Source: Diplonema papillatum
Taxonomy: Eukaryota; Euglenozoa; Diplonemea; Diplonemida; Diplonemidae
Direction of reading: 5' to 3'
DNA length: 64,000 nt
NCBI GenBank assembly: GCA_030068145.1
Contig: JAPJBO010000826.1
Coordinates: forward strand, 38,157-102,156
Made by a program: the position numbers and the translations under genes. The notes beneath the pieces are model-generated. The model was not told the origin of the DNA. It did no database searches and worked only from the letters and a program-made list of their open reading frames with translations. Shown here piece after piece: positions 20,516 to 31,119 of this stretch; the first letter of the stretch is position 1, and each line of letters begins with the position of its first letter.

Positions 20516-20878
20516 ATGTTTTTGCCGGGGTTTGCCCTGGTGTATGTAGTCATGGGCTCGTGTACGCGCGTTTTTCGCCTTAGGAAAAAAGTCGTTCGCC
20601 GGGCCGTGATGCCGAACAGGACCCGGGTTTCATGCAGGCTTTGCCAGCACGCGGTGACTGCTCAGCACGTCCTTCTCGAAGATGACCCGGTCCACAGCGC
20701 AGCCTCGAGCGCTCTGGAGGCCTACCCGCAAGGACTGCCCAGCGTAAAAGACGTGATGGAGGATTTCGCTCTACGAAGGCCGCTGGCGCTGAAGTTCGTT
20801 GCTGAGCGTGTTAAATCGACATACGACGATCCGCTAACCAACCGCTGGACCGCTGCCATCTTGAATTACCTGCGATGA
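20516..20878 (+). CDS. Small ORF, possible retrotransposon C-terminal fragment
   Basis: 120 codons with a Cys-x2-Cys...His arrangement (CRLCQHAVTAQHVLLED) followed by a helical end (LALKFVAERVKSTYDDPL). The spacing recalls the C-x2-C...H zinc knuckle that many LINE ORF2 proteins carry near their C-terminus. No reverse-transcriptase motif is present. It may be a relic or a chance ORF. Confidence 0.3.
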   Translation: MFLPGFALVYVVMGSCTRVFRLRKKVVRRAVMPNRTRVSCRLCQHAVTAQHVLLEDDPVHSAASSALEAYPQGLPSVKDVMEDFALRRPLALKFVAERVKSTYDDPLTNRWTAAILNYLR

Positions 20879-20879
20879 G

Positions 20880-21415
20880 AGGGAGGGACAGGCGGAGGGA
20901 GGGATTTTCCTTTTCCATTTTATATTATTTCCATTTGGTTTCGGCATCAAAAGGACCTTTTAAGACGCTCAGTGTGAGGGAAAGCAAAAGTATGAGAAAG
21001 AGAGAGAAAAGGAAAATAAATAGCCGAAGGGCGCCCATCATCTTGGACCCAAAAAAAGCTCAGGACGAGGAGACTCTGCTTGAAGGAACCAACCACCCTA
21101 GTCTGACACGAGTTGTCGACGGGGGAAAAAAAAAGAAGGTCGCAAGACACCCAACTGATCGTCCTTCGGGATCGACGGTAACACAAATCAATACCAATAA
21201 CTTGGCTGATGCACGAGATCAAGTCTAGCTCGAAGATACGATAACACAAAACATTTCTTTTGGAAACCCCACCGATCACCACAAGCACGCACGAAGCTGA
21301 ACTTCACAAGCATACAGCATACAAAAGGTCGAAAGACACCAATCTGTACGTCCATTCGGGAACGTCGGAAACACAAATACCCCAATGGGTCACTTTTTTG
21401 CCTTAGTTTGACCCC
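20880..21415 (+). other. Intergenic with two leader-like motif copies
   Basis: 21147-21190 and 21329-21376 each carry the pattern 'gacaccaa.ctg..cgtcc.ttcggga.cg.cgg.aacacaaat'. The same pattern occurs tandemly at 51690-52175 and before the WD40 and AAA+ loci. No gene is recognised. Confidence 0.6.
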
Positions 21416-21649
21416 CCTAGGCATACAGTGCATACGAGTCGTATTCTCGTATCAGATTCTCGTCTAAACTCGTCATACTAGTTTAGACGAGAATTTTTCC
21501 GAGACTAGAGGTATGCTAATAGCTCTATCGAGCCAACCCCACTTTTTAGGGGGTCGGGGGCGAAGCCCGGGGGCACTTTTTCGTAGTGTTTTTTTGGGTC
21601 AGAATTTTTGTCAGCGGCCATAGCTTTTTTTGCCCCTGGAAATTGACAT

Positions 21650-21727
21650 CGCAGTGGCACAGTGAACGGCGCCAGGGTTTAGGGCTGGAGTTCCCGGGTT
21701 CGAACCCCGCCGAGGACCTTTTTTTGG
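21650..21727 (+). ncRNA. tRNA-like Pol III region (possible SINE head)
   Basis: 'tggcacagtgaacgg' fits an A box and 'gggttcgaacccc' fits a B box at tRNA-like spacing, followed by a run of seven T. The bases that should form the acceptor stem do not pair (cgaggacc has no partner upstream), so this is not a functional tRNA. It resembles a tRNA-derived SINE or Pol III gene. Confidence 0.45.
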
Positions 21728-21819
21728 TTCTCCTTGGTCTTCGGTCAATTCCCTTGCTCCGGGGTTTTCTTGACCCGTGATTTGGCACCGGGTAGGTTGC
21801 ATACTTCAGGCCCGGACGG

Positions 21820-23060
21820 AACTTAGCCTTACCAGAACTTAGCTTCCCCCGAACTTTGCTTTGCTTCGCCCGAACTTTGCTTTGCTTCGCCCGAACTTTG
21901 CTTTGCTTCGCCGAACTTAGCTTCACCAGAACTTAGCTTCGCCCGAACTTTGCTTTGCTTCGCCCGAACTGTGCTTTCACCAGAACTTTGCTTCACCAGA
22001 ACTTCCCCGGAACTTAGCTTCACCCGAACTTTGTTTCGCCCGAACGTTGTTTCGCCCGAACTTTGCTTCACCGGAACTTAGCCTCACCCGAACTTTGCCT
22101 TGCTTCGCCGAACTTAGCTCCACCAGAACTTAGGTTTGCCCGAACTTTGCTTTGCTTCGCCGGAACTTTGCTTTCACCAGAACTTAGCCTCCCCAGAACT
22201 TAGCTTCACCCGAACTTTGCTTTGCTTCGCCGAACTTAGCTTCACCAGAACTTAGCTTCGCCCGAACTTTGCACTTTGCTTTGACTTAGCTTCGCCCGAA
22301 CTTTGCTTTGACTTAGCTTCGCCCGAAGTTGACTTCACCAGAACTTAGCTTCACCCGAACTTTGCTTTGCTTCGCCGAACTTAGCTTCACCAGAACTTAG
22401 CTTCGCCCGAACTTTGCACTTTGCTTTGACTTAGCTTCGCCCGAACTTTACTTCACCAGAACTTAGCATCGCCGAACTTTGCTTTGCTTCGCCCGAACTT
22501 TGCTTTCACCAGAACTTAGCCTCCCCAGAACTTAGCTTCACCCGAACTGTGCTTTGACTCAGCTTCGCCCGAACTTTGCTTTGCTTCGCCCGAACTTTGC
22601 TTTCACCAGAACTTAGCTTCACCCGAACTTTGCTTTGCTTCGCCGCACTTAGCTTCACCAGAACTTAGCATCGCCCGAACTTTGCTTTCACCAGAACTTA
22701 GCTTCACCCGAACTTGCTGCTGACTTAGCTTCGCCGAACTTAGCTTCACCGGAACTAGCTTCACCCGAACTTTGCTTTGACTTAGCTTCACCCGAACTTT
22801 GCTTTGCTTCGCCCGAACTTTGCTTTCACCAGAACTTAGCTTCACCTGAACTTTGCTTTGACTTAGCTTCGCCGAACTTTGCTCCACCCGAACTTTGCTT
22901 CGCCAGAGCTTAGCTTGACCAGAACTTTGCTTGACCAGAACTTTGCATCGCCCGAACTTGCTTCGCCAGAACTTCGCTTTGCCCGAACTTTGCTTTCGCC
23001 CGAGCTTTGCTTTGCTTCGCCCGAACTTAGCTTCGCCCGAACTTTACTGTTTCCCGACTT
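21820..23060. repeat. Degenerate 'cttcgcccgaactttgcttt' repeat tract
   Basis: About 1.2 kb made of shuffled 12-18-bp variants: gaacttagcttc, cgcccgaactttgctt, accagaactt. Order and length vary, and all lie within the 21.4-24.1 kb element. ORFs through it are low-complexity artefacts. Confidence 0.95.
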
Positions 23061-24271
23061 TAACTCCTGCCTCTAGTCTCGCTGCGCGCCGGTCTTTACC
23101 GGCGCTAATGTACTTGAAGGTGGTTTTACTGGGGGTATTTTGGCCACAAGGTCATTTTTGGGACATATTCTTTGGTGCAAAGAAATGTTGTGTCCGGAGG
23201 ATAACCTTCCTCATCCATAAGAGGTCCATAAAAGACGCAGCGCTACCAAAGAGGAAGCTGCAGAAGCGTTTCACCGTGATAAAATTGATGTCGATGCTCC
23301 AGCATCAATAATGCCGCCCTCACCCAAGCAACTTCAACGTTCTGACCGTCACGCTTGTTGTTGGTGCAGTTCGTTAGTCAGGAATTCGCGAGGCCAAAAA
23401 AGCTTGAAACTCTCCGGCCTGATCGACGGAACATACGTGGGTGACTGGGGAAACATGGTGGCCGAGCGTGCTTGCTTATGGGCTATTATGGGACCAATCA
23501 TGTGGCTCATCCGTCTCGTGCTAAACCCTCGTTAACATTTCCCTGCTCTCATCTCTCGGTGCAAAGAAGTCACGGCGAGCACCAAGTATCCTGCTGAGAA
23601 TCGCTCCCTTCTCAACGAGGTGCACAGCACGTGGTCGTCGCGGCCTCCATATGCTTGAGGTGAAGTCGTGATAGGGTACTTTGCTGGTTTGTAGACATTC
23701 AAGTGTACCGGACCCCCGTCTTGCCTATGCTGTTGCGAATCTTCTTGGTCTTCAACAACAAAACTACGCTTCTTTGTGCGGCTGGTCATCCTCAAGTTAT
23801 CCAACCGTAGCCCTGAAAACTGTAGGCTGAAAAGCGACAGTTCGGAGCAGGAATTCTTGGAGTACAGAAGCTGAAATATCTGAGGAACAGCGGGTCGCAG
23901 GATACCGGTCTTGTGGTGCAGGAAAGTAGCACAGAAGGCCAAATACCGTGTTCCACCTTGAAAATAGCCTGTACTCGTCTAAACTCGTCAATACGAGTTT
24001 AGACGAGTTTGGACGAGTTTTGACGAGAATGATACAAGTTTAGACGAGTTTGGCACGAGAATACGAGTCGTTTGGCGAGAATTTGCTCCGAAAACCGAAA
24101 TACGAGTTTAGACGAGAATACGACTCGTATGCACAGTATGCCTAGGGCTATGTTGGCAAATACACGCGTTTCCATCCGTTTTTTCCAAAACATGGAAACG
24201 GAAACGGAAACGGAAACGGCTCCTTGGTTTTGCAGGCTACCCACAAACCACGCTAACACCACCAGGGAATA

Positions 24272-24390
24272 CTACACGGTGAGGTCCAGCCCCAGAAGTT
24301 GGAGTTAAAGAGGGTGCCCGAGCCACACCCGAAAAGCGGGTGTGACGCCCGCTATTTTAACTCCAGCTTCTGGTGTGGTCGGTATAGCCA
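24272..24390. mobile_element. MITE-like fold-back element, copy A
   Basis: 'cagaagttggagttaaa' and its near-perfect inverse 'tttaactccagcttctg' flank an internal hairpin (cacccgaaaagcgggtg). The outer sequence 'cacggtgaggtccagccc' matches the end of the element at 35127-35298, and a single end occurs at 34856-34880. Confidence 0.7.
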
Positions 24391-24394
24391 AGGG

Positions 24395-25385
24395 GAAGTA
24401 CGGGGGAACTACGGGGAACTGACCTTGGGGTGTCCTTTTTTTTTTTTGTAGGGGAATTTTTTTAAACGCCACGCACCGGCGCAAAACCCGGAGCTTTGGA
24501 GTGACCAAAAGGGCCCAAGCCTTTCGAAAAATGGAACCTGTCGGTGGACAGGGGGCGTCGGAGGTGGTGCTTTCGTGCCGCCGCGGAATGCGCATGAAAG
24601 ATTTGTTGAAAAAGTAGACTCGACCGCTATCGTAGGACTCACAAAAGTCGGTTGCAGGAACCTAAGTAAAGCTCGCTACCGGCCCTTCAACGTTCGCCAG
24701 GAGGACTGAAGGAAAAGCTCAGTTACGACCATTGCGTGCTTTGTACAGATCCTTGAACTAATCGCGTTTTCGTGACGGATGGCAGAGGCCGATCGAGATC
24801 TAGGATATCTTGGACAGCCCACAGGTAAAATTGGTCGGCAGCACGCAATCAAGAGTCCCATGGTGATTTGATGTGGACAGTCATAGACGAAAGGATGTGC
24901 TTGCTCACCAAGCTGAGTCAAACTTGTGTCTGCAAGGGAAGCTGAGTTACTTCTTGATAAACTGCATGCCCTCACCCGAAGCATGCGATTCAAGGCTAAT
25001 GTTGTTGTGGGCAAACTGCTCTACGATCTCTGGAACAGAAGGATGCAGAGCCAGAAGAACCCAAGGCTTTCCCGCGTCCGAAATCTCCCTCCCGCCAGCG
25101 AAAGAAGCAAACAAGCCAAGAGCCTCTCCTTGCGCGCATTCCGACACTCCAGTCCCTCTTGGGTTTAGGCAAGAAGGTGATCCGCTAGCCATCTTATCCT
25201 CGGCCAAGCACCAGTTTCTCCTCCGCAAACCCTGCAACGCAACCTTGTCTTCAGCATGGCCATTCTGACTGTCAATCTGGTTGTCAACCTTACTCCTCGC
25301 TCGGGTTGCCGTCTTCGACCGTGACCGCCTCTGATAGTTTGGGTTAGAATGCAAATAATCTGTGGCGATAATTTGCATCGCCGGT
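24395..25385. other. Intergenic, no gene recognised
   Basis: 'actacgggggaactacgggg' at 24397 also occurs at 27023, and 'gggttagaatgcaaa' at 25340 recurs at 41470. These are dispersed repeat fragments. Short ORFs are unremarkable. Confidence 0.5.
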
Positions 25386-25502
25386 GTCGCGGTTATCTCT
25401 TCGTAGGTGATGTGTCATGGTATCGCCTCTTTAGCTCGTCTTGATCGTCGCGCTCAGGCGCGCATTTGGTGCCTCGCTTCTTCTTCGATTGCTCGTCCAG
25501 GT

Positions 25503-26620
25503 TCATCGGTTGCGCGTCGATTTCTGCTTCTTCAAGGCGCTAGGGCGATGACCGTGTTGCCTTCTGTGGGGTCGTCTGCCCGCTCGGCTTCTTCGCTTGC
25601 GCTTCGATGCGTCCTTTGCGCCTTTTGATACCGGCTCCGCCGCGGAGTCCGATGCCGCTTCTTCGCTCGCGTTGGCGCCGTCTTCTCGACCTTCGCTCTC
25701 GGTGGCGATGAGGTTTCCCGCTCTTCGGTCCCATCTTCTCCCGCTGCTTCTGGGAGCGTTTTCCCTCTTCGCCACCTTCGGTGCAGACACGGGGCTCTCC
25801 GCCTTCTTCTTCTTCTTTGCTGTCTCTCCGCTCGCCAAGGCCGCCCGGTGGTGCCCCTTCCGACAGCACAGTTTGGGCCTTCGACTTCGCAAGTCCGCGA
25901 GCCGGCTGCAGTGCACACGTCGGCATGCCATGGTCAGGTGTCCGTTGCGGTAGCACTCTGCTATCGTCTTACACGTCGCGCATTGCGTCATGCGGTGTTG
26001 CCGGCAGAACTTCACCGCTAGGCCGTCGTCATCCTTGTGGTGGACCTCACAGCACCACGCCGACTTGCCCCGGCGCTTTCACTCGCCGCACGCTTCGCCC
26101 TTCCACCTCCGTACGTCGGGAAAAGATCCATCCCCCGCGCCTCGCCGCTGAACTCGTGCCGTCGTCACCTGTGTCTCGAGCACTTCCGTCGTCTCCGTAC
26201 CACCACGGAAGATCGGCCTCATCTCGTACCCCGTGAGGCACGGCGGGGCTCCCACCGTTCTCAGCGACCCTATCTTCTCCAGTTTCCTGCCTGGCAGAAG
26301 CGGTACGTCGCCGTTTCGCTCCAGCGCATCCCCGACGGTTTTTAAAAGTTTTCCGAGTACCCTCGCACGCATGCTCAACGGTGTCCCGTCCGTCGTCGCT
26401 ACGACACTGCCCGGAAGATCCAGTCCGGTGCACACTTCAAAGTCGACGGCGAGCTCCGCCGTCGAGACGTCACCCGCCACCGACCAGCACTTCCCATCCA
26501 GTCAATACTGCAGCGCCCGGAACTACCTCTCTCCTCCGACCGCCGCGAAGGTCTCCGGTCCCGCGATCGCTTCGAAACCCGGCCGGCGCGGGGCCTCTGA
26601 TATGCTCTCCTTTTTGCCGC
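25503..26620 (-). pseudogene. Dead 3' fragment of a LINE reverse-transcriptase ORF
   Basis: Read leftward, this matches the C-terminal third of the LINE protein at 60565-63993. The matching pieces are STAELAVDFEVCTGLDLPG versus SCVELAVDFEVHTGVDVPA, KIGSLRTVGAPPCL versus RVGSMRTLGAPMLW, TTEVLET versus THGVLET, then a Cys/His-rich tail (RQHRMTQCATC, CCRKGHHR) with Lys/Arg-rich ends. The match begins near 26620 with two stops (near 26550 and 26520) and is frameshifted around 26050. The RT core is absent, which is the usual 5' truncation of LINE copies. Confidence 0.8.
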
Positions 26621-26639
26621 AGCTAATCCTGTCACTACC

Positions 26640-27080
26640 TGTCAAACCGTGACTCCCAGTCTGTCCTTCCTTCTCATCCTATTCGTTCCTCTTCGGGGCA
26701 CGCATAGCACAGGGCCGCTCTGCGCAAGTTGGAGCCGTAGTGCTGCACCTTTGTACCACCTTCACCAGGGCCGACTGCAGGGGAAGTGGTCGCCACAAAG
26801 GAGTTCCCCCCCGAAATTCACCGATTTTGGCCTGGACCAGGTGGCTTGTCTCCTGGGGTTTCTGATCTTGAGACGCTCGAATTACCCGAAAATTGTCCTT
26901 ATTTTGTGACGAAAAAGTGCAAGGTAGCTTAGAAATGCTCTCCAGGACCCAAGGCTGCGTCCCTGAAGCACTCAGCACAAAAACAAGAAACGAAAAAAAA
27001 AAAAGACACCCCCCTCGTGTTGAACTACGGGGGAACTACGGGGAACTGGCCCACCGAACACACCAGCTTCTGATATTTTA
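26640..27080. other. Intergenic, no gene recognised
   Basis: Contains the dispersed 'actacgggggaactacgggg' piece at 27023, just outside the fold-back element. No coding region is supported. Confidence 0.5.
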
Positions 27081-27121
27081 TATGTTTATAAAAACGGACT
27101 TAACCATAAGGGAAGCACTTA

Positions 27122-27440
27122 AGTCGGGAAAATATATAACGGAAGCTGCTTCCGTTATATTTTTTTCCCAGCTTCCGTTATATATTTTTTCTGCTTCCGT
27201 TATATATTTTCCAGCTTCCGTTATATATTTTCCAGCTTCCGTTATATATTTTCCAGCTTCCGTTATATATTTTCCAGCTTCCGTTATATATTTTCCAGCT
27301 TCCGCTATATATTTTCCAGCTTCCGTTATATATTTTCCAGCTTCCGTTATATATTTTCCAGCTTCCGTTATATATTTTCCAGCTTCCGTTATATATTTTC
27401 CAGCTTCCGTTATATATTTTCCAGCTTCCGTTATATATGC
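27122..27440. repeat. 21-bp tandem array, left arm (~14 copies)
   Basis: Unit 'cttccgttatatattttccag', listed here as variants of cttccgttatata + ttttccag. It lies immediately upstream of the left ORF's leader and is AT-rich with TATATA in every unit. Confidence 0.97.
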
Positions 27441-27571
27441 TTTGTTCTGATAAAGATTGGAGTGTTTCCATAAGTCACCACACAGAAATGCAGGCCCAAA
27501 GTCACCGGAGAAAGCCTAACTAGATAACGAAGAAAGCCTAACTAGAGAAACAAAAGAGGAACAGCAACAAG

Positions 27572-27865
27572 ATGGAAAGGCAACGAGACGCATCTGGAAA
27601 CCCCCGACAGCAAAATCAGCAGCAGCTTCCGCACCAGCTGCAACTTCCGCAGCAGCAGTTTCAGCACCAGCAGCAACTTCCGCATCAGCATCACCAGGCA
27701 CCGAACCACCCGCAGCAGTTCCAGCACCAGCAGCAACTTCCGCATCAGCTTTATCAGGCACACAACGGAACGATGTTCCGGTGGGCGTCCTTGCAGCAGG
27801 CCACTAAGGCCACACCCCCCGAAACCACCATGCAGCGCGGTTCCATCCAAGAAGATCTGGGGTAG
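27572..27865 (+). CDS. Gln/His-rich ORF, left arm, 97 aa, truncated
   Basis: Starts MERQRDASGNPRQQNQQQLP, like the opposed ORF, and continues with HQ-rich repeats to about residue 63. It then enters the divergent sequence NGTMFRWASLQQ, where arm homology ends, and stops. It is the truncated twin of the minus-strand ORF. The function is unknown; no domain beyond low complexity is visible. Confidence 0.55.
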   Translation: MERQRDASGNPRQQNQQQLPHQLQLPQQQFQHQQQLPHQHHQAPNHPQQFQHQQQLPHQLYQAHNGTMFRWASLQQATKATPPETTMQRGSIQEDLG

Positions 27866-27964
27866 AGCCCCGGCAAGAGCCCTCTTTGAGCTGGCGAGGG
27901 CCAGGAAGGCGCATCCCAACACCTCACCTTCCATTGACCTCGAACTTCGCTAGAGAAGACCTTC

Positions 27965-28690
27965 TTAAAGAATCTCCCTGTTTTGCTCGCGTGGCTGAGG
28001 AGAGCCCCCTGCAGTCTTCCCACTTTTCACCCCGCCCATCGTCACGTCTTCTGCTTCCGCTGCTGCGACCTGCTGCCCTGGGCTGCTCCTTCCGCGTGCG
28101 TCCCGATGCTGTGCTTGCAGCCCGGCAGCTGGTGGGGCTGCTTCTTCTGCTCGTGGTGCGTCCCGATGCTGCGCCTGCACCTCCCTGGCCGCTGGTGGGG
28201 CTGCTCTTTCTGCCCGTGGTGCGGCCTGATGCTGTGCTGCTCGCACGTGCCCAGAGGCTGCGCCTCGCGGTGCGTCTGGATGCGGGTTGTATGTTGCGTC
28301 CATATAGGCACCCGGACCGTAGGAGGGCACTGGGTTGTAGTAACCCGGATAACCCGCCGGGTAGGAGTACGGACTGTGCTGGTACTGCACAGTCTGGGGC
28401 TGAAAATGCTGCTGGTGCTGAAGCTGCTGCTGCTGGTGCTGGTGCGGCTGGTGGTGCTGCGGGTGCTGAAACTGCTGCGGGTGGTACTGTGCCTGGTGAA
28501 GCTGGTGCGGAAGTTGCTGCTGGTGCTGGAACTGCTGCGGGTGGTTCGGTGCCTGGTGATGCTGATGCGGAAGTTGCTGCTGGTGCTGAAACTGCTGCGG
28601 GTGCTGAAACTGCGGAAGTTGCAGCTGGTGCGGAAGCTGCTGCTGATTTTGCTGTCGGGGGTTTCCAGATGCGTCTCGTTGCCTTTCCAT
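27965..28690 (-). CDS. Gln/His-rich low-complexity protein, 241 aa
   Basis: Residues 1-20 (MERQRDASGNPRQQNQQQLP) are shared with the opposed ORF. Residues ~25-110 are repeats of the type FQHQQQLPHQ/HPQQFQH. Residues ~115-150 are Tyr/Pro/Gly-rich (PAGYPGYYNPVPSYGPG). Residues ~150-215 repeat AAPRAERAAPPAA and VQAQHRDA. This prion-like composition gives no enzymatic hint. The start ATG lies at the end of a ~130-bp leader preceded by the 21-bp TATATA array, which could act as promoter. Together with the inverted partial copy it occupies the fold-back element, so it is best regarded as element-borne. Confidence 0.55.
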   Translation of the reverse strand: MERQRDASGNPRQQNQQQLPHQLQLPQFQHPQQFQHQQQLPHQHHQAPNHPQQFQHQQQLPHQLHQAQYHPQQFQHPQHHQPHQHQQQQLQHQQHFQPQTVQYQHSPYSYPAGYPGYYNPVPSYGPGAYMDATYNPHPDAPRGAASGHVRAAQHQAAPRAERAAPPAAREVQAQHRDAPRAEEAAPPAAGLQAQHRDARGRSSPGQQVAAAEAEDVTMGGVKSGKTAGGSPQPREQNREIL

Positions 28691-28835
28691 CCTGTTGCTG
28701 TTCCTCTTTTGTTTCTCTAGTTAGGCTTTCTTCGTTATCTAGTTAGGCTTTCTCCGGTGACTTTGGGCCTGCATTTCTGTGTGGTGACTTATGGAAACAC
28801 TCCAATATTTATCAGAACATAGCATATAATATTAT

Positions 28836-29360
28836 AACGGAAGCTGGAAAATATATAACGGAAGCTGGAAAATATATAACGGAAGCTGGAAAATATATAA
28901 CGGAAGCTGGAAAATATATAACGGAAGCTGGAAAATATATAACGGAAGCTGGAAAATATATAACGGAAGCTGGAAAATATATAACGGAAGCTGGAAAATA
29001 TATAACGGAAGCTGGAAAATATATAACGGAAGCTGGAAAATATATAACGGAAGCTGGAAAATATATAACGGAAGCTGGAAAATATATAACGGAAGCTGGA
29101 AAATATATAACGGAAGCTGGAAAATATATAACGGAAGCTGGAAAATATATAACGGAAGCTGGAAAATATATAACGGAAGCTGGAAAATATATAACGGAAG
29201 CTGGAAAATATATAACGGAAGCTGGAAAATATATAACGGAAGCTGGAAAATATATAACGGAAGCTGGGAAAAATATATAACGGAAGCTTGAAAATATATA
29301 ACGGAAGCAGAAAATATATAACGGAAGCAGAAATATATATAACGGAAGCAGTTCCGATAT
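28836..29360. repeat. 21-bp tandem array, right arm (~25 copies)
   Basis: Reverse-complement orientation of the 27122-27440 array (ataacggaagctggaaaat). The longer length indicates independent copy-number change of the two arms. Confidence 0.97.
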
Positions 29361-29416
29361 ATATTTTCCCGACTTAAGTGCTTCCGATAAGCTTAGTCCT
29401 CTTATAAAAATAAAAA

Positions 29417-29482
29417 TATATGTTTGTCTGGCAGCTAATGCCGAACATTTCCTTCCAAGCTGGCGCTTATGTAAAACAACCC
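29417..29482 (-). repeat. Reverse fragment of the 10350/15845/44065 repeat family
   Basis: Reverse complement contains 'gcgccagcttggaaggaaatg' (split here as gcgccagcttgg, aaggaaatg) and 'gccagacaaa'. It is interrupted exactly where the fold-back element begins. Confidence 0.75.
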
Positions 29483-29489
29483 AACGGGT

Positions 29490-30330
29490 TGCCCCGCAAT
29501 GTTTTCGCTGCTCCTTTGCGCTACAGAGGAGCTGGCGAGGTCTGACGGGATGCACCCGGGTTCGAGCCGGAAAATGCTTTCAAAAAAGGACAGACAAAAA
29601 GTAGGCTGCCATTGTCGCGCGCGTCGTATCATCTATTGCTGGCAGTTCCTGCTCTTTGTCCTTCGGCTTGCAATTCGCTGCACGAACCTGTCCATTGCGA
29701 CGTCGTTTGTTTGTGCGTGCCATTTCAGGTTAGGAATTCTGATCAACCATCAAAACACGCTGCCTACATTGGAATGCAGGGCAACCCGCAAGATTGATAG
29801 TAAATTTACTAGTATGAGCCCGCCTTCCCCTTGGGGGACCACATTTCATCGTCAATGTATCGTTCAGGCTCAGAAAGTATTCCCGGCAGGGTTCGCAGGC
29901 CTCTTCAAACAAACAAGCAGGGTCACCGAAAGCTTCGACTCTCCACCTACACACTCGCTGCCGGAAACGGCTCCTGACGGCAGTGCGAGGGGAACCTTTA
30001 CTTCGTCGGCAAGGAGCTCCCAAGAAGCGGTGTGTTGCCCAGCGCTTTTTTCGTTATTACTACGTAGGCATGCGTGCGGACCATCGTGCTTTAGCGTCAA
30101 CCTTCTGTCAGACTATGCATGGAGGTCAGCCTGCCGTCCACCAGGTTCAATTACAGTCGTAGAGTCGGAGAACAGGTCTTGGCGCGAGCGGAGTGTTGTC
30201 TCTGCGTCTTGAGCCTGCACGTTTCGGTGAAGCACAGGTGACGCGCTGTATTCTATCGGAAAGAATGTGAGTAGCGTGTAGAACTTCTGATAATGTGCAG
30301 CTTCTTTCACACCAAGAACGGCTCAGGTTA
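29490..30330. other. Intergenic, no gene recognised
   Basis: 30095-30150 is a diverged piece of the repeat at 17880-18295. No other structure is clear. Confidence 0.5.
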
Positions 30331-30337
30331 AGCAGCC

Positions 30338-30543
30338 AGGCGAAGCCTGCGTCACCTGAACTTCCACGGCAAAACAATTAGGGCGGGCGGCGGCTTCACC
30401 AGCTTCATGTCGCAAGACGACATTGCGGCGAGCGATATATTCCAGCCTTCTTACTACCAACAGTACGCTGATGCCACTGTTCTGAAGGAACCCTCCTTTC
30501 ACTCACCACAGGGACGTTCGTACTCCATAGAGACGCTTCAATA
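30338..30543 (+). CDS. Possible last-exon fragment
   Basis: An open frame after a TAA at ~30335 reads RRSLRHLNFHGKTIRAGGGF, then TSFMSQDDIAASDIFQPSYY, and ends SYSIETLQ at a TAA. Its amino-acid usage looks coding, but no upstream exon or domain is recognised. It could be an exon relic. Confidence 0.25.
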
Positions 30544-30544
30544 A

Positions 30545-31115
30545 CCCCAAGCTTCCCGCTTTCTGGTACGCGCCTCGACGCCAAGAAGCGAGACTGGCTT
30601 CCACTGTCGAAACGGCATGGCGTGGATAGTGTCGTGCACTCCGCGGTTGTTGATACCCTTATGCCACGAAAGATGTGCCCGCTGTGCCATGATATTCACG
30701 TTCCGCGCTGATGATAAAGGACCGAACCACGGCGCAGACAGGACCGGTGCGGTGTTGAGCACGAAATTCATTCTAAGCACGGTCTTGCTCCCCGCCTCAC
30801 CACAAGCCTCCGCATTCTCGCGAAGAAGACTCATTGCTCGTATCAAACGTGAAAGAATATTACCCCCCCCCGCCCGAAGTTTGGATGTTGGACGGGGTTT
30901 AGAGACGAAGTCATCTGTTTTACCGATCGCTTGGTAGACCAATCGCCACTCGTGATCATTTCCCACCGATCACTTGTATGTTATGCACTGGTGGCGATTT
31001 GGTACTGCGTTTTTCGTTTCGCGGCTGTCGACTGATGTGAAAACAGTGAGAAACCAGTGGCGGCGCCAATCAATTCAACCGATCCCATCCGCCCCCCGCC
31101 AAGGTCCACGAACAA
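30545..31115. other. Intergenic with decayed repeat piece
   Basis: 30690-30785 belongs to the family also at 9540, 31490 and 59970 (gaccggtgcggtgtt). No gene is seen. Confidence 0.5.
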
Positions 31116-31119
31116 CAGT

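Larger units (their letters stand above)
19101..21418. mobile_element. Possible ~2.3-kb element bounded by GGGGGGTCAAACT inverted ends
   Basis: 'gggggtcaaact' at 19101-19112 is repeated inverted as 'agtttgacccccct' at 21405-21418. The termini are short (13-14 bp) and no target duplication is clear. The 39965-40121 MITE begins similarly (aaggggggggtcgaat). The interval contains another inverted-repeat pair (19267-20459) and a small ORF at 20516-20878. Confidence 0.35.
21416..24146. mobile_element. ~2.73-kb TIR element with palindromic subterminal repeats
   Basis: The 36-bp ends (21416-21451 and inverted 24111-24146) begin cctaggcatac and differ at one position. Inside each end are short palindrome-like units 'cgagtttagacgagaa' in both orientations (21440-21500 and 23968-24120). 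The element contains a tRNA-like Pol III region, 1.2 kb of degenerate repeats and ~1 kb of unique DNA. No transposase motif is recognised. The CCTAGG termini make the exact target duplication ambiguous (TA or CTAG). Confidence 0.8.
27085..29412. mobile_element. Large fold-back element with two opposed Gln/His-rich ORFs
   Basis: The two halves are inverted copies of each other. The outer ends share 'ggaagcacttaagtcgggaa'. Next come 21-bp tandem arrays in opposite orientation. Then comes a near-identical ~130-bp leader (gagtgtttccataagtcacc ... caaaagaggaacagcaaca) leading to an ATG in each arm. Homology between arms runs to ~27765 on the left and ~28500 on the right; the ~730-bp centre is single-copy. 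Its right end abuts a reverse fragment (29417-29482) of the repeat family at 10350, so it probably inserted into that repeat. Confidence 0.8.

Noticed and set aside
29540..29580. tRNA gene at 'cccgggttcgagccgg'
   Set aside because: Only a partial B-box-like match; no A box, stems or terminator.
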